NCBI RefSeq assembly: GCF_025725685.1 | Contig: NZ_CP107008.1 | Location: 1,612,001 to 1,676,000, forward strand | Direction of reading: 5' to 3' | Source: Halomonas sp. M4R1S46 | Lineage (GTDB): Bacteria; Pseudomonadota; Gammaproteobacteria; Pseudomonadales; Halomonadaceae | Length of the DNA: 64,000 nucleotides | In this document: piece by piece, positions 53,465 to 62,284 of the stretch | Layout of the letters: each line of letters opens with the position of its first letter | Position numbering within the stretch: position 1 is the first letter of the stretch | The notes under the pieces: generated by a model | Told to the model about the DNA's origin: nothing | Databases searched by the model: none | Seen by the model: only the letters and a program-made list of their open reading frames with translations | Position numbers and translations under genes: made by a program

Positions 53465-54735
53465 ATGCCGCCATCGGACTCTCGCTGATCATCCTGTTCA
53501 GCCTGGGGGTGCCCATCGCCGTCTCGATCGTGCTGGCCTCGATCATCGGCATCGAATTCTTCTCGCGCCTGCCGCTGCTGCTGGTGCCCCAGCAGATGTT
53601 CGTGGGCATCGACAACTTCCCCCTCATGGCGATCCCGTTCTTCATCCTCGCCGGCAACCTGATGGCCGCCGGCGGGATCTCGCGGCGCCTGGTGGACCTC
53701 GCCAAGGCCCTGGTCGGCGGCCTCCAGGGCGGGCTGGCCATGACCTGCGTGCTGACCTGCATGATGTTCGCCGCGGTCTCCGGGTCGAGCGTGGCCACCA
53801 CCTTCGCCATCGGCTCGATCCTGATCCCGGCGATGGTCAAGCACGACTACCCGCGCCCGCTGGCGGCCTCCATCCAGGCCTCCTCGGCCGAGCTCGGGGT
53901 GCTGATCCCGCCCTCCATCCCGCTGATCCTCTACGGGGTGAGCACCGATACCTCGATCGGCAAGCTGTTCATCGCCGGCATCGGCCCGGGGCTGCTGATC
54001 GGCGGCGCGCTGCTGCTGTTCCTCTACCTGTTCTGCAAGATCCGCGGCTACGGGCTGCGTGACCGGGAGGATCGCCACGACTTCCCGACCGCCTTCAAGC
54101 GGGCCTGGGCCGCGCTGCTGATGCCGGTGGTGGTGATCGGCGGCATCTACGGCGGGGTGTTCACCCCCACCGAGGCCTCCGCCGTGGCGGTGGTCTATGC
54201 GCTGATCGTGGGCGGACTGATCTACCGCGAGCTGCCCCTGGCGGAGCTGTTCCCGATCTTCAAGGAGAGCGTGATCTCGACGGCGGCGGTGATGCTGATC
54301 ATCGCGGCGGCGGCGCTGTTCAGCTTCCTGATCAGCCGTTCGGGGCTGCCGGGCGAGGTGGCGGCCTGGGTGACCGAGGTCTTCGACAGTCCCATCGCCT
54401 TCCTGCTGGCGGTCAACGTCATGCTGCTGGTGGTCGGGATGTTCATCGAGACCTCGGCGGCGATCCTGGTGCTCGCGCCGATCTTCACTCCCATCGCCGT
54501 CCAGTACGGCATCGACCCGGTGCACTTCGGGCTGATCATCGTGGTGAACCTGGCGCTGGGCATGTTCACGCCGCCGCTCGGCGTCAACCTCTTCGCGGCC
54601 TGCGCGGTGGCCCGGCTGTCCGTCGACCAGCTGCTGCCCTGGCTGATGCGCTTCGTGCTGGTGGTGCTGGCCTGCCTGCTGGCCATCACCTACCTGCCCT
54701 GGATCTCGCTGGGGCTGGTCGACCTGCTCTATTGA
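53461..54735 (+). CDS. TRAP transporter large permease
   Basis: A 424-aa DctM-family protein with about 12 hydrophobic segments: FPLMAIPFFILAGNLMAAGGIS near residue 55, CMMFAAVSGSSVATTFAIGS, SSAELGVLIPPSIPLILYG and the C-terminal LALGMFTPPLGVNLFAACAVA. It forms the sodium-coupled transport unit with the small permease encoded in overlap. It completes the tetronate uptake system. The next gene starts 27 bases later. Confidence 0.92.
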   Translation: MNAAIGLSLIILFSLGVPIAVSIVLASIIGIEFFSRLPLLLVPQQMFVGIDNFPLMAIPFFILAGNLMAAGGISRRLVDLAKALVGGLQGGLAMTCVLTCMMFAAVSGSSVATTFAIGSILIPAMVKHDYPRPLAASIQASSAELGVLIPPSIPLILYGVSTDTSIGKLFIAGIGPGLLIGGALLLFLYLFCKIRGYGLRDREDRHDFPTAFKRAWAALLMPVVVIGGIYGGVFTPTEASAVAVVYALIVGGLIYRELPLAELFPIFKESVISTAAVMLIIAAAALFSFLISRSGLPGEVAAWVTEVFDSPIAFLLAVNVMLLVVGMFIETSAAILVLAPIFTPIAVQYGIDPVHFGLIIVVNLALGMFTPPLGVNLFAACAVARLSVDQLLPWLMRFVLVVLACLLAITYLPWISLGLVDLLY

Positions 54736-54761
54736 CGCCCTCACGACACGGAGGCCAACAC

Positions 54762-56222
54762 ATGCCTGCATTACCCGACATGCCCCGCCGCGAGGCCCTG
54801 ATCGGCGGTGACTGGGTCGCCACCCTCGAGACCCTGCCGGTCGAGGCGCCCGCGCGGGGCGAGGCCATCACGTGCATCGCCCGTGGCCAGGCCGAGGAGG
54901 TCGACGCCGCCGTCAGGGCGGCGGGGGACGCCTTCGCCGGCCGGCTCGGCGACTGGTCGCGCTGGAGCGCGCGCCGGCGCGGCGAATGGCTGCTGGCCTT
55001 CGCCGCGGCCATCGAGGCCGATCATGCGCGGCTGGCCGCCCTGGAGTGCGCCGACACCGGCAAGCCGCTGTCCCAGGCCCGCGGAGACATCGCCGCCTGT
55101 GCCCGTTACTTCCGCTTCTACGGCGGGGCCGCGGACAAGCTGCACGGCGAGACGCTTCCCTTCGAGACCGATTTCGCGGTGATGACCTGGCGGGAACCCT
55201 ACGGGGTCTGCGCCCAGATCATTCCCTGGAACTATCCCGCCCAGATCTTCGGCCGCTGCGTCGCCGCGGCCCTGGCGGCGGGCAACAGCGTGGTGCTCAA
55301 GCCGGCGGAGGAGGCCTGTCTGAGCGTGCTGCGCCTGGCCGAGCTGGCGATGCATACGGGCCTGCCGCCGGGCGTGCTCAACGTCGTCCCGGGGCTGGGG
55401 CGCGAGGCGGGCGCCGCCCTGGCGGCCCATCCGCGGATCGATCACCTGTCGTTCACCGGCTCCCCCGAGACCGGCACCCGGGTGGCCCGGGCCGCGGCCG
55501 CGCATCATGTGCCGGTCACCCTGGAGCTGGGGGGCAAGTCCCCGCAGATCGTCTTCGCCGATGCCGACCTCGAGTCGGCGCTGGAGGCGGTGGTGCGCGG
55601 CATCATCCAGAACGCCGGCCAGACCTGCTCGGCCGGCAGTCGCCTGCTGGTCCAGCGCGAGGTGGCCGAGCCCCTCCTGGCGCGCCTCGCCGAGCGCTTC
55701 TCGGCCCTGCGTTGCGATGCCGGCGAGGCGGATGCCGACTGTGGCCCGCTGATCAGTGCCCGGCAGAAGGCCGGCCTCAAGGCCAGGCTCGAGGCCGCCC
55801 GGGCCGATGGCATCCGGGTGCTGGCCCAGGGACGGCTGGCCGAGGGGGCGCCTGCCGGCGGCCACTTCGTGGTGCCGCAGCTGCTGACGGATATTCCGGC
55901 CGGCCATGCGGTGCTGCGTGAGGAGTTGTTCGGGCCGGTGCTGGCGGTGCAAGGCTTCGACGACGAGGCGGCGGCGCTTTCGCTGGCCAATGCCACCGAC
56001 TTCGGCCTGTGCGCGGGGATCTGGACTCGCGACGGCGGGCGCCAGCTGCGTCTCGCCAAAGGCATCCGCAGCGGCCAGGTGTTCGTCAACGACTACGGGG
56101 CCGCCGGCGGTATCGAGCTGCCCTTCGGTGGCGTGGGGCGTTCCGGCCATGGCCGCGAGAAGGGCTTCGAGGGGCTCAGGAGCTACACCCGGCTGAAGAC
56201 CCTGGCCATCCGCCATGGATGA
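54762..56222 (+). CDS. Aldehyde dehydrogenase
   Basis: A 486-aa NAD(P)-dependent aldehyde dehydrogenase. Catalytic Cys in NAGQTCSAGSRLLV, general-base Glu in TLELGGKSPQI, nucleotide contact IIPWNYPAQIF and FTGSPETGTRVA. It resembles the betaine-aldehyde/generic ALDH branch; the substrate is not evident. Its position after the TRAP genes in an apparent operon suggests oxidation of a sugar aldehyde such as an aldotetrose, but this is speculation. GGAGG precedes ATG 54762. Confidence 0.85.
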   Translation: MPALPDMPRREALIGGDWVATLETLPVEAPARGEAITCIARGQAEEVDAAVRAAGDAFAGRLGDWSRWSARRRGEWLLAFAAAIEADHARLAALECADTGKPLSQARGDIAACARYFRFYGGAADKLHGETLPFETDFAVMTWREPYGVCAQIIPWNYPAQIFGRCVAAALAAGNSVVLKPAEEACLSVLRLAELAMHTGLPPGVLNVVPGLGREAGAALAAHPRIDHLSFTGSPETGTRVARAAAAHHVPVTLELGGKSPQIVFADADLESALEAVVRGIIQNAGQTCSAGSRLLVQREVAEPLLARLAERFSALRCDAGEADADCGPLISARQKAGLKARLEAARADGIRVLAQGRLAEGAPAGGHFVVPQLLTDIPAGHAVLREELFGPVLAVQGFDDEAAALSLANATDFGLCAGIWTRDGGRQLRLAKGIRSGQVFVNDYGAAGGIELPFGGVGRSGHGREKGFEGLRSYTRLKTLAIRHG

Positions 56223-56262
56223 CGCGGTGGCGTCCTCAACCCAGCCACCAAAGGAGACGACA

Positions 56263-57129
56263 ATGACCCAGACAATGCGGGTCGGGCTGATCGGCGTGGG
56301 CCTCATGGGCCACGGCATCGCCCGCAACATCCTGAAGGCCGGTCATCGGCTGTGCTTCCTCGACCATCCCGGCAACCAGCCGGTAGACGACCTGCTGGCC
56401 GCTGGTGCAACACCCAGAGCATCCGGGCGCGAGGTGGCCCAGGCCAGCGACGCCGTCATCCTCTGCGTGACCGGCTCGCCCCAGGTCGAGGCGGTGCTGT
56501 TCGAGCCCGGCGGCGTGCTGGAGGGGCTCGCGCCCGATGCCGTGGTGATCGATTGCTCCACGGCCCTGCCAAGCTCGACCCGGCAGGTGGCCGAGCGGGT
56601 GACCGGGGCCGGGGGACGCTTCATGGACGCCGCCATGACCCGCACGCCGAAGGAGGCGGAGGCGGGGCGGCTGAACCTGATCGTGGGGGCGCCGGAGCCG
56701 CTCTTCGCGCAGTACCGGCCGCTGCTCGCGAGCTTCGCCGAGACCATCACCCATGCCGGCGAGGTGGGGGCGGGGCATACCCTGAAGCTGCTCCACAACT
56801 TCGTCTCGCTGGGCTTCTCGGCGGTGCTCGCCGAGGCCGCCGCCGCCTCGCGAGGGGCGGGCATCGACGACGCGGCCTTCCTCGAGGTGGTGGGCAGGGG
56901 AGGCGGTGGCGGGGTGGTCTTCGAGCGCCTGCGCCCCTTCATCGAGACCGGCGACCCCTCCGGCTTCCGCTTCAGCGTGGCCAACGCCAGCAAGGACCTC
57001 GGCTACTACCATGCCATGGCCGAGGAGCTGGGCGCGGCCAGGGGGCTCGCCTCGGCGGTCGAGGCGCTCTATGCCGGCATCGAGGATCGCCAGGCCCACG
57101 TGCCCGAGCTGATCCGCCTGCTGCAGTGA
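56263..57129 (+). CDS. 3-hydroxyisobutyrate dehydrogenase-family oxidoreductase
   Basis: A 288-aa beta-hydroxyacid dehydrogenase: GLIGVGLMGHGIARNIL binds the nucleotide, MDAAMTRTPKEAEAGRLNLIVG replaces the usual DAPVSGG motif, and TLKLLHNFVSLG carries the catalytic Lys. It is a distant paralog of LtnD in the same cluster; a different hydroxyacid (glycerate- or tartronate-semialdehyde-like, or D-threonate) may be its substrate. AAGGAG precedes ATG 56263. Last gene of the run. Confidence 0.82.
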   Translation: MTQTMRVGLIGVGLMGHGIARNILKAGHRLCFLDHPGNQPVDDLLAAGATPRASGREVAQASDAVILCVTGSPQVEAVLFEPGGVLEGLAPDAVVIDCSTALPSSTRQVAERVTGAGGRFMDAAMTRTPKEAEAGRLNLIVGAPEPLFAQYRPLLASFAETITHAGEVGAGHTLKLLHNFVSLGFSAVLAEAAAASRGAGIDDAAFLEVVGRGGGGGVVFERLRPFIETGDPSGFRFSVANASKDLGYYHAMAEELGAARGLASAVEALYAGIEDRQAHVPELIRLLQ

Positions 57130-57201
57130 GGGGTGCCGAAGCCGATCTCACACGGGACAGCCGCAGGGCCGCGACATCGTCGCGTCCCCGCGGAATCGTG
57201 A

Positions 57202-57827
57202 TCAGCTCAGCAGCGACGCCAGCTGGCCGCGCAGTTCATCGACGGAATCCCGGCCGGAGAGGGGAAGGCGGGAGAAGCACTCATCGGTGCCGGCCATCTC
57301 GGAGAGCAGCGAGCCCAGCCCCGTGGCACGGGTATCGCGCTGCACCAGCAGGTCGAGGCCATCGCCCCGGGCGGCGGGCAGGAAGGCGATCTCCGCCTCG
57401 TCCAGGTGGCCGAAGCGACTGCCGGGGGCGGGCTTGAATTCGAACTCCTGAAGGCAGCCGGTGGCGGGGTTCTTGCGCGACAGCTCCAGTGGCGCGCCGG
57501 TCATCACGAAGCCCAGCGCCTCCATGGCCTCGAAGGCGGCGCGGTGGACCGGCCCCGGCAGGATGCGCAGGGGATCCTTGTCGCGCGGGTCCAGGGCCAT
57601 GGCGATATCGGCTCGGGTGGCGACCCAGGTCTTGGGATGCTGGCGGCCTACCGAGAGCGGCAACAGCAGCGGCAGGGGGAGCTCGAAGGGGATCCGGCGC
57701 TCCTCGCCGGCGGCGATGGTCATGGCGCCGCAGACCTCTACCGAGGCCCAGGGATGGCCGATCCTGACCTTCTTGTCGTCGACTTCCTTGATGGGATCCC
57801 GACGGCGGCCATGAGCTTGTCGCACAT
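57202..57827 (-). pseudogene. Spo0M-like gene with internal deletion and frameshift
   Basis: The C-terminal part (VEVCGAMTIAAGEERRIPFE, then KTWVATRADIAMALDPRDKDPLRI and LQEFEFKPAPGSRFG) has the Spo0M/arrestin-like pattern, where about 60 more residues should precede it. The natural start appears to be ATG 57827 (AAGGA upstream), reading MCDKLMAAVGI, which fits the usual Spo0M N-terminus, but in another reading frame. The two pieces meet near 57790, so roughly 45-50 codons are missing and the frame is broken. A product starting inside the remaining frame is possible but would lack the first beta-sheets. Confidence 0.6.
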
Positions 57828-57935
57828 CCGATGCTTCCTTCTGCGGGGTCCAGGGGAGAAGCCCCGAGTATAGCGGTCCGCCCGGTCATGGCGACAACCC
57901 TGGCATCCTCGCCGATCTCGCGGCATCCTTCGATC

Positions 57936-58625
57936 ATGGACCCCGATACCTCAGCACTGCCGGGCAGCGTGGAGCGCTCTTATCCCCTCGACTGCCTGAG
58001 CGACACCCATGACTTCCACCAGCTGCTGGTGGGCCTCGACGGCCGCGTGGATGTCGAGATCGAGGGCCGCGGCGCCGCCGTGGCCCCGGGCAGCGTCTGC
58101 CTGATTCCCGCCGCGGCGACCCATCACTACCTGGGGCTCGTCGCCGGTAACCGCTGCCGGGTGCTGGACCTGCCGGTGGGGGAGCCACACCTGGAGGCCC
58201 TGTTCGAGCGTATCCGCTTCCTGCGCCTGGCGCCCGAGGAGGGACGGGGGCTGGACGACGACGCCCTGCTGTCGCGGCTGACCGGGGCGCCGCCGTTGAC
58301 CGGGCCACGCCTGAACATGGCGCGGCTGACCCGTCGGGTGCAGGCCGACCCCGCGGCGCCCTGGACCCTGGCGCGGCTGGCCGAGGCCTCGCGCCTCTCG
58401 GAGCGGCAGCTGCGCCGCAGCCTGACCGCGCTCACCGGCCTCACGCCCTGGCAATGGCTGCAGCGCCAGCGGCTGGCCCGGGCCGCCCGGCTGCTGGACA
58501 CCAGCGAGGCCACGATCACCGAGATCGCCCTGGCCTGCGGCTTCGCCGATGGCGCCCAGTTCAGCCGCCACTTCCGGGGCTGGCGGGGCATGACGCCGAG
58601 CGCCTTCCGCCGCCGGCCGCACTGA
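57936..58625 (+). CDS. AraC-family transcriptional regulator
   Basis: A 229-aa regulator with an N-terminal cupin-like sensor (about 1-100; GRVDVEIEGRGAAVAPGSVCLIPAAATHHYLG) and a C-terminal double helix-turn-helix (WTLARLAEASRLSERQLRRSLTALTG and ITEIALACGFADGAQFSRHFRGWRGMTPSAFRR). It lies 73 bases before the DMT exporter gene in the same direction and probably controls it. The ATG at 57936 is chosen on length; its ribosome site is weak, and in-frame ATGs upstream (for example 57888) are possible. Confidence 0.85.
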   Translation: MDPDTSALPGSVERSYPLDCLSDTHDFHQLLVGLDGRVDVEIEGRGAAVAPGSVCLIPAAATHHYLGLVAGNRCRVLDLPVGEPHLEALFERIRFLRLAPEEGRGLDDDALLSRLTGAPPLTGPRLNMARLTRRVQADPAAPWTLARLAEASRLSERQLRRSLTALTGLTPWQWLQRQRLARAARLLDTSEATITEIALACGFADGAQFSRHFRGWRGMTPSAFRRRPH

Positions 58626-58698
58626 TGGCCGAAATCGACAAGTTCTCGCCGGCGCCGGCGGTCACACTGTACCGCTGATCCCTGACCGGAGACTCGCG

Positions 58699-59634
58699 AT
58701 GTCGGCCGCTTCCCCTGCCGAGGCACGCCGCGCCACCCTGTGGGGCGCAACCACGGTGCTCAACTGGGCGACCCTGGCGCTGTTCACCCAGTGGGCGGGG
58801 CCCGTGCCTCCCTTCCTGCTCACGGGCCTGTGCTTCGGCCTGGCCGGCGGCCTGGCGCTGCTGGTCTTCGTCGCCCGTGGCGAGAGGCGCGCCCTGGTGG
58901 CCGCCCTACACCAGCCGCCCCTGGGCTGGGCGCTGGGGATCGGCGGCCTGTTCGGCTACCACCTCTGCTACTTCATCGCCCAGCAGAACGCGCCGGCGGC
59001 CAACGCCGGGCTGATCAGCTACCTGTGGCCATTGCTGATCGTGATCCTGGCCGGCTGGCTGCTGCCGGGCGAGCGCCTGCGCGGCATCCATCTGTTGGGA
59101 GGCGTCTGCGGTTTCCTGGGCGCGGCGTTGCTGGTGGGGCCCGACGGCCTCGACTGGGCGGGCGAGTACACCTTCGGCTACCTGGCGGCGCTGGTCGCGG
59201 CCTTCCTCTGGAGCGGCTATTCGGTGGCCTCGCGGCTGTTGGCCAGGATTCCCACCACCGCGGTGGCCTGGAACTGCCTGGGCGCCGCGGCGCTGGCGTT
59301 GGTCTGCCACCTCGCCTGGGAGCCCCTCGGCTGGCCCGAGGGCGCCAATCCCTGGGCGATCCTGGCCCTGGGACTCGGCCCGGTAGGCAGCGCCTTCTTC
59401 ACCTGGGACCTGGGCATGAAGCGCGGCCGGGTGCGGCTGCTCGGCCTGCTGGCCTATGCCACGCCGCTGCTCTCCACCCTGGTGCTGATCGCCGCCGACC
59501 TGGCCACCCCCAGCCCGACCCTGTTGCTCGCCGCGCTGCTGATCTGCGGCGGGGCGCTGATCGGTAGTGGCATGCTAGGAAGCCGCAAGGCTCGGCAGCG
59601 CGAGGAAGCGTTCTCGGAGCAACCGCGGGGATAA
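58699..59634 (+). CDS. EamA/DMT-family transporter (YddG-like)
   Basis: A 311-aa inner-membrane protein with ten hydrophobic segments forming two EamA repeats. The first repeat ends QQNAPAANAGLISYLWPLLIVILAGWLLPGE, the second has AALVAAFLWSGYSVASRL and GPVGSAFFTWDLGMKRG; these resemble YddG-type aromatic amino-acid exporters more than RhaT types. The substrate is unproven. CGGAG precedes ATG 58699. Confidence 0.83.
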   Translation: MSAASPAEARRATLWGATTVLNWATLALFTQWAGPVPPFLLTGLCFGLAGGLALLVFVARGERRALVAALHQPPLGWALGIGGLFGYHLCYFIAQQNAPAANAGLISYLWPLLIVILAGWLLPGERLRGIHLLGGVCGFLGAALLVGPDGLDWAGEYTFGYLAALVAAFLWSGYSVASRLLARIPTTAVAWNCLGAAALALVCHLAWEPLGWPEGANPWAILALGLGPVGSAFFTWDLGMKRGRVRLLGLLAYATPLLSTLVLIAADLATPSPTLLLAALLICGGALIGSGMLGSRKARQREEAFSEQPRG

Positions 59635-59694
59635 CGCCTGGAGCGTTCTCTGGAAAGGCAGAGTTGGCGAATGGCATGAGGAGAGGAGTGCAGC

Positions 59695-60033
59695 ATGGAA
59701 CAGATCGAATGGGCAGATTTCGCCAGGGTCGAACTGCGCGTGGGGACGATCGTGGAAGCCGAGGCATTCCCCGAGGCCAGGCGGCCGGCGTATCGGCTGC
59801 GGGTCGACTTCGGTGAGGCGATCGGGGTGCGCAAGTCCAGCGCCCAGATCACCGACCTGTACGAGCCGGGCGAGTTGGTCGGCAAGCAGGTGGTCGCCGT
59901 CGTCAACTTTCCCGCCAAGCAGATCGGCCCGATGCAATCGGAGTGCCTGGTCACCGGCTTTCATCGCGACGACGGCGCCGTGGTGCTGGCGACGCCCGAT
60001 CTGGCGGTACCGAACGGGGCGCGTCTGGCGTGA
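59695..60033 (+). CDS. csaA: tRNA-binding protein CsaA
   Basis: A 112-aa OB-fold protein matching CsaA over its full length: WADFARVELRVGTIVEAEAFPEARRPAYRL, DFGEAIGVRKSSAQIT, VVNFPAKQIGPMQSECLVTGF. CsaA dimers bind tRNA and have been linked to chaperoning of exported proteins. GAGGAG precedes ATG 59695. It stands alone, ending at a bidirectional hairpin. Confidence 0.93.
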   Translation: MEQIEWADFARVELRVGTIVEAEAFPEARRPAYRLRVDFGEAIGVRKSSAQITDLYEPGELVGKQVVAVVNFPAKQIGPMQSECLVTGFHRDDGAVVLATPDLAVPNGARLA

Positions 60034-60049
60034 TGAGGACATCGCGACG

Positions 60050-60079
60050 ACAACGGGCCGCCCTCAGGGCGGCCGTTGT
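60050..60079. terminator. Bidirectional terminator between csaA and the ALDH gene
   Basis: ACAACGGGCCGCCC (60050-60063) pairs with GGGCGGCCGTTGT (60067-60079) with one bulged G, loop TCA. It lies between the convergent stops at 60033 and 60101. Confidence 0.7.
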
Positions 60080-60100
60080 GTTCGGGGAGAAGGCCTCGCT

Positions 60101-61543
60101 TCAGGCCGGCCGGGTGACGTAGCGGGTCTCGAGATAGGCTTCGAGCCCCGCGCGGCCGAGCTCGCGGCCGATTCCGCTGCCCCTCATGCCGCCCCAGCCG
60201 AGCCCCGGCGGGGCCACCTGGTGGGTGTTGCACCAGACGCTGCCGGCGATGAGCCGGGCGGCCAGGGCCTCGGCCCGCGCCGGGTCGCCGGCGACCACGC
60301 TGGCGGCCAGGCCGAAGTCGCTGTCGTTGGCCAGCGCCACCGCCTCATCGTCGTTACAGACGGTCTGCGTGCAGAGCACCGGGCCGAAGATCTCCTCCCG
60401 CCATAGGCGGCTGTCGGTCGGCACGTCGCGGAACACCCGCGGGGCGACGAAGTGGCCGTGATCGGGCAGGGCGATCCTGTCCGAGGTGGTGGGGGCGAGC
60501 CCCTCGGCTTCGGCCGCCGCCAGGTAGGCGTTCACCCGGTCGCGCTGCGTGGCGTTGACCAGCGGGCCCAGGGTGGTGGCCCCATCGAGTGGATCGCCGG
60601 CCACCAGCGCGGCGATGGCCGCGTCCAGCCGGGCATGCAGGGCATCGGCGACGGCCGCGTGGACCAGCAGCCGCGAGGTGGCCGAGCACATCTGGCCGGC
60701 GTTGTAGCAGAAGCCGGCCAGCACCAGCTCGCAGGCCAGATCGAGGTCGGCGTCCTCGGTGACGAGTATCGGTGACTTGCCGCCGAGCTCCAGGGAGACG
60801 TTGCGGGTGCCGCGGGCGGCGGCGGCCATCACCGCCTCGCCCACCGGATTGCTGCCGGTGAAGGACAGCTTGTCGACGCCGGGATGGGCGGTCAGCGGGG
60901 CGCCGACCCCTTCGCCGTCGCCATGCACCAGGTTGAAGACGCCGGGCGGCAGGTCGATCGCCAGGGCGATCTCGGCCAGCGCCTGTTCGGGAAGCGGGGT
61001 GACCTCGGAGGGCTTGAACACCACCGTGCAGCCGGCGGCCAGCGCCGGGGCCAGCTTCCAGGCGCTGCTGACCAGCGGAAAGTTCCAGGGCGTGATCAGC
61101 CCGGCCACGCCCGCGGGATCCTGGTAGCGGCGCGACACCAGGCTCGCCTCGCCGGTGGCCACGGCCTCGCCCTGGCGGGCGTCCAGGGCCCGGGCCTCGC
61201 CGGCATAGTGGCGGTAGCAGGTGATGGCATCGCTGAGGTCCTGCTCGGCCTCCGCCAGCGGCTTGCCATTGTTGCGGCTGGACAGCGCCTCGAGCTCCCC
61301 GCGGCGTGCCTCGAGGGCATTGGCCAGGGCGTCCAGATAGGCGCCGCGCGCCGCGCCGCCGAGCGCCCGCCAGGCGGGCAGGGCGCGCCGGGCGGCGGCC
61401 ACGGCGGCGTCGACGTCCTCGGACGAACCAGCGGTGACCTCGGCGATCATCGCCTCGCGGTAGGGGTCGGTGACCGGCAGGCGGCGCTCGCCCTGGCTCG
61501 CCACCCAGCGGTTGTCGATGAAATGATGGGTCAATGCTTGCAT
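60101..61543 (-). CDS. Aldehyde dehydrogenase linked to an amino-acid-type ABC transporter
   Basis: A 480-aa NAD-dependent aldehyde dehydrogenase. Catalytic Cys in NAGQMCSATSRLLV, Glu in SLELGGKSPILV, cofactor contacts ITPWNFPL and FTGSNPVGEAV. The type resembles betaine aldehyde and amino-aldehyde dehydrogenases. Its ATG (61543) lies inside the last 13 bases of the upstream permease gene, so it is probably translated with the transporter; an imported amine or amino acid may be deaminated to its substrate aldehyde. A longer frame exists but is within the permease gene. Confidence 0.87.
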   Translation of the reverse strand: MQALTHHFIDNRWVASQGERRLPVTDPYREAMIAEVTAGSSEDVDAAVAAARRALPAWRALGGAARGAYLDALANALEARRGELEALSSRNNGKPLAEAEQDLSDAITCYRHYAGEARALDARQGEAVATGEASLVSRRYQDPAGVAGLITPWNFPLVSSAWKLAPALAAGCTVVFKPSEVTPLPEQALAEIALAIDLPPGVFNLVHGDGEGVGAPLTAHPGVDKLSFTGSNPVGEAVMAAAARGTRNVSLELGGKSPILVTEDADLDLACELVLAGFCYNAGQMCSATSRLLVHAAVADALHARLDAAIAALVAGDPLDGATTLGPLVNATQRDRVNAYLAAAEAEGLAPTTSDRIALPDHGHFVAPRVFRDVPTDSRLWREEIFGPVLCTQTVCNDDEAVALANDSDFGLAASVVAGDPARAEALAARLIAGSVWCNTHQVAPPGLGWGGMRGSGIGRELGRAGLEAYLETRYVTRPA

Positions 61544-62283
61544 GTGGCGGTCTCGACTCGACGAAGGGGTCGCCAGCGGCGGCGCGTCGGCTGCATGCCG
61601 GGGAAGTGGCGCTCCACCTGGCGCAGCACCAGGGTCAGCACTACCGTCATGGCCAGGTAGATGCCGGCGATCAGCATCAGCGGCTCGTAGACCAGGAAGG
61701 TCTCGTCGCGAATGATGTTGGCGGCCTGCAGCAGGTCCATCAGGGCGATGGTGGAGACCAGCGGCACCGACTTGAGCAGCAGGATCATCTCGCCGGTCAG
61801 GGTCGGCAGGCACAGCTGGACGGCTCGCGGCAGCCACAGCCGGGCGAAGACCTGGAAGGGGCTCATGCCGAAGGCGCGGCCGGCCTCGCGCTCGCCAGGG
61901 GGCACGCTCACCAGGGCCCCGCGCAGCACCTCGCCGGAGTAGGCGCCGACGCTGAGGATGAAGGTCAGGGCGCCGTAGAAGAACGGGTCGCGCAGCAGCG
62001 GCCAGATCACGCTGTCCTGCACGCCGGGGATGCCCTCCAGTAGCCGGCCGACCCCGTAGTAGAAGAAGAACAGCTGCACCAGCAGCGGGGTGCCGCGCAT
62101 CACCGTGGTGAAGCCCTGGGCGGCCCAGGCCAGCGGGCGCGGGCCCTTGAGGCGTGCCATGGCCACCGCCACGGCCAGCAGCAGGCCGCCGATGGCGGAG
62201 ACGGCGAGCAGCCAGAGGGTGTTGACGAAGCCTTCGATCAAGTACTCCTGATAGAAGGAGTCCCGGAGCCAGGAAAAATCCAT
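61531..62283 (-). CDS. Polar amino-acid-type ABC transporter permease
   Basis: A 250-aa HisM/ArtM-type permease with about five hydrophobic segments. It begins MDFSWLRDSFYQEYLIEGFVNTLWLL; the coupling EAA loop is EREAGRAFGMSPFQVFARLWLPRA; the first loop has TTVMRGTPLLVQLFFFYYG, a hallmark of the family. GAGGAGG precedes ATG 62283, 1 base after the stop of the sister permease. Stop overlaps the ALDH start. Confidence 0.9.
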   Translation of the reverse strand: MDFSWLRDSFYQEYLIEGFVNTLWLLAVSAIGGLLLAVAVAMARLKGPRPLAWAAQGFTTVMRGTPLLVQLFFFYYGVGRLLEGIPGVQDSVIWPLLRDPFFYGALTFILSVGAYSGEVLRGALVSVPPGEREAGRAFGMSPFQVFARLWLPRAVQLCLPTLTGEMILLLKSVPLVSTIALMDLLQAANIIRDETFLVYEPLMLIAGIYLAMTVVLTLVLRQVERHFPGMQPTRRRWRPLRRVETATCKH

Positions 62284-62284
62284 G

